Positions 9,420-18,326 of a DNA stretch of 64,000 nt are shown in pieces (position 1 is the first letter of the stretch; each line of letters opens with the position of its first letter). The position numbers and the translations under genes were made by a program. A model generated the notes under the pieces. That model was not told where the DNA came from, did not search any database, and saw nothing but the letters and a program-made list of their open reading frames with translations. The stretch covers positions 620,001-684,000 of the forward strand of contig DATALT010000002.1 of NCBI GenBank assembly GCA_036260945.1, given 5' to 3'. This DNA is from Candidatus Babeliales bacterium. GTDB lineage: Bacteria; Babelota; Babeliae; Babelales; JACPOV01.

Positions 9420-10207
9420 AATAGCTCGCTCAATCGGTTTTTCAGCATTATTGTTGTTTGCGCACTTGCTTTACACAATGAACTGAATAGAAATCCTTCA
9501 GTTAGCAAATACTGGGCTTGATCATAACAGATTCCGCGCGTTTGCAAATAAAACAATTGAGCTTCATCATGTTTTCCTAAAGCACTTCCATGAGAGCATT
9601 GCACTTGATGTGCTTTAACTTCCATTTCTGGTAGCGAGCTCGCACGTGCAAACTCACTTAAAAGCAAATTTCTATTTTGCTGATCTGCACCCACATGTTG
9701 TGCATTTTCAGCCACCATTGTTTTTCCGTTATATGAAACGCTTGCTTGATCATAAATCACTCCATAAAGCTGCACCGTGCTTTGTGTGCGCATTGCGTGG
9801 TGCTGCGTGTGAACCGTCAATTTTAAATTGGTATTTTTTCGCGCAAGATAAAAACCAATAACAGCGAGCGTTGCGCCAACTCCGTTTAAATGTGATTCTA
9901 TCGAAAAATTATTTTCTGATTCGCTTTCTAGCGCAAGGCCATATTCCAGCGATGCGCGCTCATTAATGAAAAAACGATACGAAATAGTTTGCGCATCTCT
10001 ATTTTTAGAATTCTCTTGGATCAGAGTTACACAGCTACCATTGCCAGCATGCACCGAAATTGAACAATGTGCATTTGGTTGTGGTACAACAAAAATGGTG
10101 GCTTGCACATTGCACCCTACGAAAATTTCAATAATGCCGTTATCAGCTTTCACTATGATTGATTGATCGGATCCAATAATAATTTTTTGATGATTGTGTT
10201 CGTTCAT
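9416..10207 (-). CDS. sufD: SufD, Fe-S scaffold complex subunit
   Basis: 263 residues, shorter than the roughly 420 of enterobacterial SufD because the N-terminal helical region is reduced. The right-handed beta-helix core is recognisable, and the C-terminal part (SSLPEMEVKAHQVQCSHGSALGKHDEAQLFYLQTRGI) carries the family's conserved His and the Q-L-F-Y-L-x-x-R-G-I signature, given here in summary. It pairs with SufB in the SufBC2D scaffold that assembles clusters. It starts in the sufB stop (TAATG-type overlap at 10207), and its own stop overlaps the TPR gene start. Confidence 0.85.
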   Translation of the reverse strand: MNEHNHQKIIIGSDQSIIVKADNGIIEIFVGCNVQATIFVVPQPNAHCSISVHAGNGSCVTLIQENSKNRDAQTISYRFFINERASLEYGLALESESENNFSIESHLNGVGATLAVIGFYLARKNTNLKLTVHTQHHAMRTQSTVQLYGVIYDQASVSYNGKTMVAENAQHVGADQQNRNLLLSEFARASSLPEMEVKAHQVQCSHGSALGKHDEAQLFYLQTRGICYDQAQYLLTEGFLFSSLCKASAQTTIMLKNRLSELL

Positions 10208-11580
10208 TATCCTATTGAGCCTTCCATTTCATGCTCAATTAATCGATTAATTTCAATCGCATACTCCATCGGCAAAAATTGTACGAACGCATCGATAAAA
10301 CCATTGACCATCATTGCACGCGCTTGCTGCTGGCTCAATCCTCGGCTCATGAGATACAATAATTGTTCTTCATCCATGGAACTCACACTTGCTTCATGCC
10401 CAATATCGCAATTATTTTCTTTAATATCGATCGTAGGATAGGTATCTGAACGAGAATGTTTATCTAAAATAAGCGCTTCGCATTGAACTTTTGAACGAAC
10501 AGAGTGGGCACCCTTAATTACTTTAAGTAAACCGCGGTACGATGAACGCCCCCCATCTTTGCTAATAGATTTTGCAATAATAGAAGAAGTGGTGTTTGGC
10601 GCTGTATGAATGATTTTTCCGCCAGAATCTTGATGCTGATTTTTCCCTGCAACTGCAATCGAAATGATTTCACCTTTTGCAAATGCGCCACGCAAAATGA
10701 TCGCAGGATATTTCATAGTAATTTTACTGCCGAAATTCCCATCCACCCACTGCACGTACGCATGCGCATCGGCAACTGCGCGCTTTGTTACCAAGTTATA
10801 AACATTGGGAGCCCAGTTTTGAATAGTTGTATAGCGAACGTGCGAACGCTCATGTGCACTAATTTCAACGACGGCGCTATGCAACGAACTGCGCCGATAA
10901 ACTGGCGCACTGCAACCTTCAACATAGTGAACAAAACTTTCAGGTTCGGCAATAATAAGCGTTCTTTCAAATTGTCCCATGCTTGCACTATTGATTCTAA
11001 AATAAGCTTGCAACGGCAAATCAATTTTTACACCACGAGGAACATATACAAAACTTCCGCCACTCCAAACGGCAGAATTGAGCGCTGCAAATTTATTATC
11101 GTGCGGCGGAATAATCGTGGCAAAATATTTTTTCACCAGATCAGGAAAGTTTATCAGAGCTTCATTTAGATCGGTAAAAATAACCCCTTGATCTGCCCAT
11201 TCTTTTTTAAGACGTTTATACACAATCTCAGACTCGAATTGAGCGCCAACGCCCGCCAACATTTTTTGTTCAGCTTGCGGGATACCTAATTTTTCAAACG
11301 TTTCTTTTATATTGCTAGGGACTGCATCCCAAGAATCATGCTGCTTTTCAAGAGGGCGCACGTAATAATAAATATCATGCGGATCGAGTTCCGATAAATC
11401 GGCACCCCAAGAGGGCATCGGTTTTTTTTCAAAAATTTCGAGCGCGTTAAGGCGAAAATCTGTCATCCATCCCGGCTCGTTTTTTTGATTGGAGATGGTA
11501 ATAACCGTTTCCCGATTAAGCCCTTTGCCTGTTTTAAAATAGGATCCGAAATGCTCTGCGCGATCAGATTCGATAGCCAT
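10207..11580 (-). CDS. sufB: SufB, Fe-S cluster scaffold protein
   Basis: 457 residues, normal family length. Typical blocks: [19 protein letters not shown], the EGCSAP segment ([12 protein letters not shown]), [12 protein letters not shown] with the conserved QC near the C-terminus, and [21 protein letters not shown]. SufB receives sulfur from SufS and builds the cluster with SufC and SufD in the cytoplasm. It overlaps the end of sufC by 17 bases, consistent with coupling. No disruption seen. Confidence 0.95.
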   Translation of the reverse strand: MAIESDRAEHFGSYFKTGKGLNRETVITISNQKNEPGWMTDFRLNALEIFEKKPMPSWGADLSELDPHDIYYYVRPLEKQHDSWDAVPSNIKETFEKLGIPQAEQKMLAGVGAQFESEIVYKRLKKEWADQGVIFTDLNEALINFPDLVKKYFATIIPPHDNKFAALNSAVWSGGSFVYVPRGVKIDLPLQAYFRINSASMGQFERTLIIAEPESFVHYVEGCSAPVYRRSSLHSAVVEISAHERSHVRYTTIQNWAPNVYNLVTKRAVADAHAYVQWVDGNFGSKITMKYPAIILRGAFAKGEIISIAVAGKNQHQDSGGKIIHTAPNTTSSIIAKSISKDGGRSSYRGLLKVIKGAHSVRSKVQCEALILDKHSRSDTYPTIDIKENNCDIGHEASVSSMDEEQLLYLMSRGLSQQQARAMMVNGFIDAFVQFLPMEYAIEINRLIEHEMEGSIG

Positions 11581-12304
11581 CGTATCCTTTTAATTCAATC
11601 TCGCGCGCTAATTGAAAATCCCCACTCGATTGCAAAACGCCATCAACTAAAATATGAACTTGATCAGGGATACAATAATCTAAAATGCGTTGATAATGTG
11701 TTATTAAAAAAAGAATCATTTCTGGATGCTCTTTACGCACTAATTCCAGCGCCTTACCAACGGCACGCAACGCATCAACATCAAGCCCAGAATCGATCTC
11801 ATCAAGAATTGCAACGCGTGGTTTAAAAAGCAGAAGCTGAACCATCTCAAAACGTTTTTTTTCGCCTCCAGAAAATCCATCATTAACAGAGCGATCAAAA
11901 AAAGAATTTCCAAGTCCCATAAGTTCAAAAAGTTCTTCAATGCATGCACGAAATTGCTTAACATCCATCCTGTGGCCGGTGAGAGCCGCATGAGATTCTT
12001 TTAGGAAGGTAAATACATTTACCCCTGGCAGTGACTGCGGATATTGGAAAGCGATAAAGAGGCCTTCTTGCGCTCTTTTATGCGGCGGCAAATCTAGAAG
12101 ATTTTTCTTATTTAATAGTGCGCTACCAGAAATGGCAGAATAACGACGATGGCCCGCTAATGCGTACGCAAGGGAACTTTTGCCAGACCCATTCGGGCCC
12201 ATAAGCGCATGCACAGAACCGCTTGAAAGTGTCAGCGAAAATTGCTTAATAATGGGCTTCTCTTCGATTGAAACAGAAAGATTTTCGATTATCAGCGTGT
12301 TCAT
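11564..12304 (-). CDS. sufC: SufC, ATPase of the Suf complex
   Basis: 246 residues. ABC-type ATPase with Walker A GPNGSGKS (about residues 36-43), Q-loop IAFQYPQ, signature FSGGEKKR, Walker [12 protein letters not shown] and switch His in LITHYQR. SufC hydrolyses ATP to drive conformational changes in SufBCD. First gene of the operon; a promoter-like pair lies 40-67 bases upstream and a perfect palindrome about 90 bases upstream. Confidence 0.95.
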   Translation of the reverse strand: MNTLIIENLSVSIEEKPIIKQFSLTLSSGSVHALMGPNGSGKSSLAYALAGHRRYSAISGSALLNKKNLLDLPPHKRAQEGLFIAFQYPQSLPGVNVFTFLKESHAALTGHRMDVKQFRACIEELFELMGLGNSFFDRSVNDGFSGGEKKRFEMVQLLLFKPRVAILDEIDSGLDVDALRAVGKALELVRKEHPEMILFLITHYQRILDYCIPDQVHILVDGVLQSSGDFQLAREIELKGYDGYRI

Positions 12305-12343
12305 TATAAAAAATGCTCAAGATAGGTATAAAACATGCTTTTG

Positions 12344-12371
12344 ATTGTACCACAGCGGGCTTTGATCGCAA
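12344..12371 (-). promoter_or_regulatory. Candidate promoter of the suf operon
   Basis: On the minus strand TTGCGA (12366-12371) and TACAAT (12344-12349) are separated by 16 bases, a good sigma-70-like pair, 40 bases upstream of the sufC ATG. Confidence 0.55.
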
Positions 12372-12389
12372 GATAAATATAAAATATCT

Positions 12390-12404
12390 CTAATTGACAA
12401 TTAG
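12390..12404. promoter_or_regulatory. Perfect 15-base palindrome between sufC and the gene at 12441
   Basis: CTAATTG-A-CAATTAG is a perfect inverted repeat with a single central base. It lies just upstream of the sufC promoter pair and contains TTGACA in the plus direction, so it could be an operator for either divergent unit. It does not match the IscR type 2 consensus I know. No regulator gene is adjacent. Confidence 0.4.
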
Positions 12405-12440
12405 CGCGGGCCTGGTAGACAGAATAATAGTATTAAATAC

Positions 12441-13711
12441 ATGAAAAAATGGAAGCTAATTATGTTTTTTAGATATTTATTATTAACATTTTTGATGGGG
12501 CTCGCAGCGCCTGTTTTTTGCATGCAAAAAACAGTACGGAATTTTACGTATACCGATCCAGAAACCATGCTAGTATCGAACGTAATTTTAGATCAAAAGC
12601 TTGGAACGCCTGAAATTATCAAAACTAAATCACTTAAAGATATTGAAGTTTTTCTTGGATATGATTGTGAAGATAACAACGCTACAAGAGCGCAGCGCTT
12701 AAAGCATTCTCGAAAACGATAATCGCCAAAGGAATTCGTGTAAATTCAGAGGGTAAAAACCCATTTGAATATATCGATTTAATTGATCTGAGAAATGTTA
12801 TTCTAGAAAACGACCCTGTAATAAAAAATTTATCGATTGCTTCAGCTGCAAATACGAGCTATCTAGAAAATCCGACGCAAGATCTTACTATTCGCGATTT
12901 AAAAACTATTGCTACTCCACGTCCATCACAGAAAAAAAATATAACCGTCACAAGCAATGTTTTAACAAACAATCCCAATTTTTCCCAAAGTACTTATTTC
13001 TTTTTTAGTGCAGAGAAAGATAATCCCTACTTCATGGGCAACCCAGAATTATTAAAAATTTTCAAAAGCCTTAGCATCATCCGCATGAACAAAACAGGCA
13101 AACAGTATCTGGACTTAAGCCACCTCAGAAAGTTCATGCTTGAACACGATCCAATATGCCGGAAGCTCGAAAATGAAATTAAAGAGAAAGAAGAAAAAAT
13201 CAAAACGATCATCGACGCAAGGCTGCTTGAAAAGCGTTCTACTTTTTCAAATACAAAACTAACCGATATTGGAAGTTCAGAAAAAATTTCGTATCCAAAT
13301 AGCTCAAGCCTAACTTCAGAAAACAGTTTAGCGGTATCAATAAATTCTGCGGCCTGCGCAAATACGATTGTAAACACTGAAGACTTTTATAAAGAAATTG
13401 TAACGCAGAAAATCACACGCTTGCCAAATAACTACAAAAGAGGCTATATCTTTCCCGAAAATATCGTGCTACCCAGCACCCCGCAACCACCAATCCCTGC
13501 CCAGAATGCAGTTCAGCCTGCGGCAACACAACAGACAACAATTGCAAACAAAGTTGCGACAGAAGCTGAAGTCCGTCGCTCCGCTCGTCTCTGGGATAGA
13601 TTTGAATTTTGTGCTGCTGCAGGAATTTGCGCATATTTAGCAATCCTCTATAACAGCAAAGCTGATATTAAAAATCTCTATAGCTACTTTGCATCATTCT
13701 CAAAAAAATAA
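12441..13711 (+). pseudogene. Frameshifted gene for an exported protein of unknown family
   Basis: Two overlapping open frames make one protein of about 420 residues. The first (12441-12722) has a signal peptide (FFRYLLLTFLMGLAAPVFC) and stops after 93 residues. The second, one base back in phase, is open from 12677 to 13711 but has no ATG until 13034, well inside coding-like sequence (ALKAFSKTIIAKGIRVNSEG...). One missing base between 12677 and 12722 would join them. The end holds a Pro/Gln-rich linker, a hydrophobic segment (FEFCAAAGICAYLAILY) and a basic tail, as in the next gene. No in-phase slippery heptamer is seen, so mutation or sequencing error is likelier than programmed shifting. 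No family recognised. Confidence 0.6.
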
Positions 13712-13745
13712 CTCTTTTGCCTTTCACATCTAAATCCCGCACAAA

Positions 13746-13773
13746 TTGACAATATTTGCGTCAATCCTAAAAT
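13746..13773 (+). promoter_or_regulatory. Candidate promoter for the gene at 13823
   Basis: TTGACA (13746-13751) and TAAAAT (13768-13773) are separated by 16 bases, 49 bases before the ATG. A strong sigma-70-like match. Confidence 0.6.
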
Positions 13774-13822
13774 AAGAATCGGTTTATATTACGATTAAAC
13801 TAATTCTTAATTTAGGTATGAG

Positions 13823-14722
13823 ATGAAAAAAATAATTTTACCAATCATTTTACTAACAAATATTTGCATAGCGATGGAGATGGCTCCGGTTCAGGATGTT
13901 GTACAACAGCAACCTCTTATTAAACAAGAGTCAAAAGAAGAAGAAAAAATACGAATCGTAGATGACATTGACTTTGGGGGAAAGCAGCATGCGGACGTAA
14001 AACCATTTTTTACAGAAGCACAATATGCTCCAAACGTGCAACTCAATTTTGGCGGGAAGCCCCTTGTTCCTCAACACGAAATGGCAATAAAAAAAATAAT
14101 GCAATCAACGAATGCCAAGGAGTACCATAACGGTGATAAGGATAACCAACGAATCATTGTCTATAATCTATCTCCGCTCGTAGATCAAATTTTGAACGAA
14201 GCGTATTTCCAACGTTATTCAAAGAAAATTGTGTCGTTACCCGGTTTTTCGCATGTAAGAACAGCATTGATCGATGACCCTCAGAAATTAACCCAATTAT
14301 TGAATGAAAAAAAAGTACAAGATGCTGCCGGAAACCATGAACTAATCAAACAAAAAGTAAAAGATTCTTTATCGACCGAAGAAGAGTTTTTAGATTTTAT
14401 GGCTTCAAAACCTATTGTTCAGAGGAAAGTTGTCGGAAATCTTATAAATGCGATGAATGATAAAGCAATCAGACCAAAAATTGATTATGACCCGGAAACA
14501 CGTGATAACTTGGGACAATTGTTCAGGCATCCTACTGTATACATTGAAAGTAGAAACTTCCAGCCAGCACACAAACGTCATTTTTATATCTCAATGGGGA
14601 TTGTTGGTGGCTTGTGTTATATCTTAGGTCGAAATTCTTTTGGTAAAGAATATCTCGATAAAGCAGGGAATATCATTTTTAAATTTTTTGAAAATAGACT
14701 CAAAACTCCGACGCAAAATTAA
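13823..14722 (+). CDS. Exported protein of unknown function with C-terminal membrane segment
   Basis: 299 residues. Signal peptide (IILPIILLTNICIA followed by MEMAP), acidic N-terminal region rich in Q and E, a helical middle, and one hydrophobic segment near the end (YISMGIVGGLCYILG) before a charged tail. AGGTATGAG precedes the ATG. The overall build resembles the frameshifted gene just upstream and the coiled-coil proteins at 50-52 kb. No domain recognised. It converges on gspE with a four-base gap between the stops. Confidence 0.6.
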   Translation: MKKIILPIILLTNICIAMEMAPVQDVVQQQPLIKQESKEEEKIRIVDDIDFGGKQHADVKPFFTEAQYAPNVQLNFGGKPLVPQHEMAIKKIMQSTNAKEYHNGDKDNQRIIVYNLSPLVDQILNEAYFQRYSKKIVSLPGFSHVRTALIDDPQKLTQLLNEKKVQDAAGNHELIKQKVKDSLSTEEEFLDFMASKPIVQRKVVGNLINAMNDKAIRPKIDYDPETRDNLGQLFRHPTVYIESRNFQPAHKRHFYISMGIVGGLCYILGRNSFGKEYLDKAGNIIFKFFENRLKTPTQN

Positions 14723-14726
14723 ATCA

Positions 14727-15917
14727 CTAGAGCAATACGCGTACTAATTCTGCGAGCGAAATAATTCCTTGCTGCACCTTGTATTTTGCATCTTCAAGAA
14801 GCGTCGCCATCCCGTCCGCTTTTGCTTGCCCCGCAATTGCGTCAAAAATCGGTTTATGAACAACAAGTGCGCGCAGGCCATGGCTCATCATTAAAAGTTC
14901 AAAGATGCCGATACGGCCTTTGTAGCCCAAATTAAGGCATGCTGAACAACCGGTGCTGCTAAATACTGTTTGCAGATGCAAATCAAGTCGCTCAAGAATA
15001 ATTTTTTCGTCATCGGTCGGTAATCGTTCGATTTTGCATGCAGTGCAAAGCCTGCGCACTAATCGCTGCGCAAGAATTCCTGAAACGGAAGCGTTAATTA
15101 AGAATGGTTCGATTCCCATATCCATCAAACGCATAAGGGCCCCCGGCGCGTCGGTGGTATGCAATGTGCTTAAAACTAAATGTCCGGTAAGCGATGCTTC
15201 AATAGCAGCTTTTGCCGTTTCTATATCGCGAATTTCTCCAACCATGACGACATCCGGATCTTGGCGAAGCATCGCACGAATGCCTCGCGCAAACGTAAAA
15301 CCAATATCTGATTGAATGTGGCCTTGCGTAATACCCTCAATGTGATATTCCACAGGATCTTCAAGCGTGATAATATTTTTTTCTGGAGAATTGAGCGCGG
15401 AAAGTGCCGCATAAAGCGTTGTTGTTTTTCCTGATCCGGTTGGTCCGGTAACTAAAAAAAATCCGCTCTGCTTATTAAGTATCGATGAAAGCGTTTCGTA
15501 CATCGTAAGCTGCAATCCCAAACGATTGAGCGCAATCGTCATATGCTGCCGATCAAGAATGCGTATCACAATTTTTTGGCCGTGCATTGAGGGAAATGTT
15601 GAAACGCGCAAATCGATTTCGTGAATACCCGCGCGAACACGAAACTTGCCATCTTGGGGAATGCGTTTCTCGGCTATATCGGTATGTGCTAAGATTTTAA
15701 TGCGGGATAAAATTTGGAGCGCGAGCGATTCCGGCAGATGCGGTTGATCATAAAGTACTCCGTCAATCCGATAACGAATACGCAAAAGATTATCAAGGGG
15801 TTCGCAATGAATATCCGATGCCTTGCATTCAATCGCTCGCATGATTAATTTATCGACAAGATCTACCGCCGAATATTCAGTAATTGTACGATCAATCTGC
15901 ATGCAATTACTCGTCAT
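14727..15917 (-). CDS. gspE: GspE/PilB secretion ATPase, catalytic half
   Basis: About 396 residues containing only the N2 and ATPase parts. The start of the ATPase block (KASDIHCEP), Walker A (GPTGSGKTT), Asp box (ITLEDPVEY), Walker B (VMVGEIRD), His box (STLHTTDAP) and the four-cysteine zinc site (CTAC ... CSAC) are all present. It powers pseudopilus or pilus assembly at the inner membrane. The usual N-terminal MshEN-type domain is encoded by the separate upstream gene, whose stop overlaps this start in another frame. Alternative ATG at 15902. Neither start has a clear ribosome site, which suggests translational coupling. Confidence 0.85.
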   Translation of the reverse strand: MTSNCMQIDRTITEYSAVDLVDKLIMRAIECKASDIHCEPLDNLLRIRYRIDGVLYDQPHLPESLALQILSRIKILAHTDIAEKRIPQDGKFRVRAGIHEIDLRVSTFPSMHGQKIVIRILDRQHMTIALNRLGLQLTMYETLSSILNKQSGFFLVTGPTGSGKTTTLYAALSALNSPEKNIITLEDPVEYHIEGITQGHIQSDIGFTFARGIRAMLRQDPDVVMVGEIRDIETAKAAIEASLTGHLVLSTLHTTDAPGALMRLMDMGIEPFLINASVSGILAQRLVRRLCTACKIERLPTDDEKIILERLDLHLQTVFSSTGCSACLNLGYKGRIGIFELLMMSHGLRALVVHKPIFDAIAGQAKADGMATLLEDAKYKVQQGIISLAELVRVLL

Positions 15918-16482
15918 CTTTTCGAGTATGCGGATGGAGCAACTCGTCAACCTCTTCAGTTTCTTCTACAAGCTGATTAACATCGTCATCGGTGTGCAGT
16001 TCCGTTGGGGATTTATCATAGAACTCTTTTACCGCATCACTGATATCGCGCGCCAATCCAACCATGAAACTAATATCGTATGAAACATATTTGCCAATCT
16101 CTTCGAGTAAATCTGGATCATTTGGATTGTTTGCAATCACCGGCAGAATATCTTCATCCGGTTCGAAAAGGTTATGGTTTTCATCAAGCTTTACCGGAAT
16201 GAAAAGATAACGAAGCATCACATCTTTGGGAAATTCATGCAATGTATGGTACTCAAAAAAATAACCGGTAACATCAAACGCAGGAACTTGATAAAGTTCA
16301 CTTAATGCATTGAGCAATTGTGAACGGCTTACTAATCCTTCTTCCAGCAAGAATTCATCAAATGCTAAATCGGAACGATCATAAAATATTTTTTTTAGCG
16401 AGTGCGCATCTTCCTGCTTTATTGCGTTTTGTTTTTGCAAAATTTTTGTCAAAGACTCAACAAACGTCTCCGGCTTTTTCAT
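15907..16482 (-). CDS. Separate N-terminal domain of GspE (MshEN-like)
   Basis: 191 residues. FDEFLLEEGLVSRSQLL and LSELYQVPAFDV are typical of the T2SS-E N-terminal (MshEN) domain that normally precedes the ATPase in one polypeptide. The end is acidic (DDDVNQLVEETEEVDE). The ATG at 16482 has GGGGAG nine bases upstream; the open frame extends to 16518 without such a site. The gene ends inside the ATPase gene's start, in a different frame. Likely role: linking the ATPase to the inner-membrane platform. The split falls in the natural linker between the domains. Confidence 0.75.
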   Translation of the reverse strand: MKKPETFVESLTKILQKQNAIKQEDAHSLKKIFYDRSDLAFDEFLLEEGLVSRSQLLNALSELYQVPAFDVTGYFFEYHTLHEFPKDVMLRYLFIPVKLDENHNLFEPDEDILPVIANNPNDPDLLEEIGKYVSYDISFMVGLARDISDAVKEFYDKSPTELHTDDDVNQLVEETEEVDELLHPHTRKDDE

Positions 16483-16498
16483 TCTACATCTCCCCTTT

Positions 16499-16879
16499 TT
16501 ATCTGATGGAATACCCAATCAGGAAAGCGATCGCGCCAACAACAACTGCAATCGTGTGATCTTTTATCCATTGCCCCATATGATTAAGGATCGCATGAGC
16601 ATCATCATTTGGTGAAAGGCCGATAAGTGCCTTTGTTTTAGACCATTCGATCGTAATCACTGAAAAATAATTAAGAATTACCAATGCTACGATAAGCATG
16701 AACGCAGACACTAAAATTGGCCGGCCATATTTTTTTGCTAAATACCCAATAACAAAACCCGATCCGAGAGCGATAGCACTTTCTGTAAGCGTGCTTGATG
16801 ATATATTTAATTTACGTGCACCTTCATCAATCTTTTCTTTTGCTATACCAAACCAATTATTCGTTGAAATTTTTTCCAT
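16499..16879 (-). CDS. Small membrane protein, possibly FUN14-like
   Basis: 126 residues. Two or three hydrophobic segments (ALGSGFVIGYLAKKYG, VSAFMLIVALVILNYF, IAVVVGAIAFLIGYS). The Gly-x-x-x-Gly helix ending in Lys-Lys, followed by a second helix, resembles FUN14-type proteins, but the match is weak. The ATG at 16879 has AAAGG at proper spacing; the ATG at 16885 is too close to it. It sits directly upstream of the gspE halves and may be cotranscribed. Confidence 0.5.
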   Translation of the reverse strand: MEKISTNNWFGIAKEKIDEGARKLNISSSTLTESAIALGSGFVIGYLAKKYGRPILVSAFMLIVALVILNYFSVITIEWSKTKALIGLSPNDDAHAILNHMGQWIKDHTIAVVVGAIAFLIGYSIR

Positions 16880-16947
16880 GCTCATCCTTTAGATCATGCG
16901 TCAATTATTCTACCCAGTATAATTGTTCTAAAAAAGTTATTGCAAGC

Positions 16948-16985
16948 CAAAAAAAAGAGGCGCTCGTTTTAAGAGCACCTCTTTT
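16948..16985 (-). terminator. Intrinsic terminator of the HU gene
   Basis: AGAGGCGCTC (16956-16965) pairs with GAGCACCTCT (16973-16982) with one mismatch and a seven-base loop, followed on the minus strand by a run of T. Confidence 0.8.
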
Positions 16986-17009
16986 TCTGAAAGCCTTAGA
17001 TTCAGTTCT

Positions 17010-17282
17010 TTACGAAACCAATTCTTTAAGCGCTTTGCCTGGCTTGAACTTAGGAACCTTTTTAGCAGGAATTTGCATTTTGCCACCAGTAGCAGGATTA
17101 ACACCTGTACGTGCTTTTCTCTTTAATACAGAGAATGTTCCAAAGCCAGTCAATACAACTGGTTTACCTTTTTTAAGAGCGTCGCTAATTACATCCATTG
17201 ACGCTTCCAAGCAACGCTTACATGTTGCTTTTGATTCCTTGGTCATTTTGGCCATTAATTCAACAACCATCGCTTTATTCAT
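17010..17282 (-). CDS. hup: HU-type DNA-binding protein
   Basis: 90 residues, the standard HU length. The DNA-binding arm ARTGVNPATGGKMQIPAKK and the family ending VPKFKPGKALKE are present, as is LTGFGTFSV. HU dimers bend DNA and organise the nucleoid. Single gene with its own promoter (17365-17392) and terminator; GAAAGG precedes the ATG. Confidence 0.95.
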   Translation of the reverse strand: MNKAMVVELMAKMTKESKATCKRCLEASMDVISDALKKGKPVVLTGFGTFSVLKRKARTGVNPATGGKMQIPAKKVPKFKPGKALKELVS

Positions 17283-17364
17283 TTTTTTGCCTTTCTTTCA
17301 ATTATTTGAGGCTTTCTATTTTATCGTACAAAAGAGCATACCCACAAAATCTCGTCTAATTCGT

Positions 17365-17392
17365 ACAATATTATGAGTAAAACTTTTGTCAA
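17365..17392 (-). promoter_or_regulatory. Candidate promoter of the HU gene
   Basis: Minus strand TTGACA (17387-17392), 16-base spacer, TATTGT (17365-17370). Upstream sequence is very A/T-rich and could act as an UP element. Predicted leader of roughly 75 bases. Confidence 0.55.
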
Positions 17393-17921
17393 GAAGTTTT
17401 TTTATCATAACATGCGAATCCGCGATAAAAATGAACGTTTTTTTTAAAAAATCGCCCATAAAAAAATTTATATTTTTCTGTTGTGCAAAAAGATTTTTAT
17501 ATCTGAATTTGCTTACCAGAAAGAATTTTTCATTTAAAAAGAGTGCGCACTGTTTTTTTTATAAATAGTTAAAAAATAAATTGCTCATTTTAAAGCGGAA
17601 AATAAAAAAAAATCGCACCTAAATAAAATGTGTTTTTTTATTAAAAAAATGTCGCATTAAAAAAAATTTTTTGCACAGAAAACGATTAAACAATTAATCA
17701 ACGAAAGGTGAATCTGTTTGGGGTATTCATTTCTGTGTTTATTGGCTGCGCCAGGCGAATAATTTAGTAAAAGATTTTTTTATTGCAATGCCCAGTCTTC
17801 GCTTACCTACTGATTTCGCCTTGGCAAGGTTCTACGGGCAGCATTTTCTTCCAATCTTTCTACTAATGTTTTTTTAAATCAGCTAAAGAACTGGCATGCC
17901 AGCTGAAGCTTTAGGGAAAGC
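17393..17921. other. Non-coding AT-rich stretch with short palindromes
   Basis: About 530 bases without a credible gene. 17393-17700 is dominated by A and T runs. 17780-17921 is richer in G and C and holds short inverted repeats: CCTTG-G-CAAGG near 17820, TGCCC/GGGCA around it, and a perfect CTGGCATGCCAG at 17891-17902. No DnaA boxes or RNA gene were recognised. Confidence 0.5.
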
Positions 17922-18009
17922 TGGTGCCGAGAGCCGGACTCGAACCGGCACGGGGAATTACCCCAAAGGATTTTAAGTCCTTTGCGTCTACCAATTTCGC
18001 CATCCCGGC
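17922..18009 (-). tRNA. tRNA-Leu (anticodon TAA)
   Basis: Cloverleaf read by eye on the minus strand: acceptor GCCGGGA pairs with TCTCGGC, the anticodon loop is CTTAAAA within a GGACT/ATCC-type stem, a long variable arm (GGGGTAATTCCCC) typical of class II tRNAs is present, and the T loop is GGTTCGAGTCC. CCA is encoded (17922-17924). Confidence 0.93.
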
Positions 18010-18109
18010 AACCATTTTTTTATTTATTGTAAACTATTTCAATTTTTTTTGAAGTACTCATCCACTCAAAATAATTTTAATTTTTTTCCGGATTTTCTAA
18101 ATTCTACGA

Positions 18110-18220
18110 CCCATCCGCTAACGCTATGATGGGCCATCTTCGCTTTCGACTTTACTTAATAAATATTAAGTCATTTTGGCGAAGATTGGCCTGCCAATAG
18201 TAGTTTGCTGCAGGAAGGCC
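18110..18220. repeat. Nested palindromes between the two tRNA genes
   Basis: CCCATC (18110-18115) pairs with GATGGG (18128-18133). TCTTCGC (18137-18143) pairs with GCGAAGA (18179-18185) and encloses ACTTAAT/ATTAAGT (18154-18160/18165-18171). GGCCT (18188-18192) pairs with AGGCC (18216-18220). No open frame explains it. A similar GCGAAGA-containing stretch lies in opposite orientation near 17790. Confidence 0.5.
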
Positions 18221-18235
18221 CAGATAAACTTAGAT

Positions 18236-18309
18236 TGGAGGCGGCACCCGGATTCGAACCGGGGATCAGGGATTTGCAGTCCCATGCCTTACCACTTGGC
18301 TATACCGCC
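18236..18309 (-). tRNA. tRNA-Cys (anticodon GCA)
   Basis: Minus-strand cloverleaf: acceptor GGCGGTA with TGCCGCC, D arm AGCCAAGTGGTAAGGC, anticodon arm GGGACTGCAAATCCC with GCA, T arm CCCCGGTTCGAATCCGGG, encoded CCA at 18236-18238. Confidence 0.95.
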
Positions 18310-18326
18310 GCGAAACGCTTATCTAA

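Noticed and set aside
10606-11169. 187-residue plus-strand frame inside sufB
   Set aside because: Shadow of a well-supported gene; no family features and no ribosome site.
12712-12722. Slippery site for programmed frameshifting in the 12441 gene
   Set aside because: Codons CGA AAA CGA TAA do not form a canonical X_XXY_YYZ heptamer in the needed phase.
17393-17921. AT-rich stretch as a replication origin
   Set aside because: No DnaA boxes, no dnaA or dnaN nearby; the A/T runs alone are not enough.
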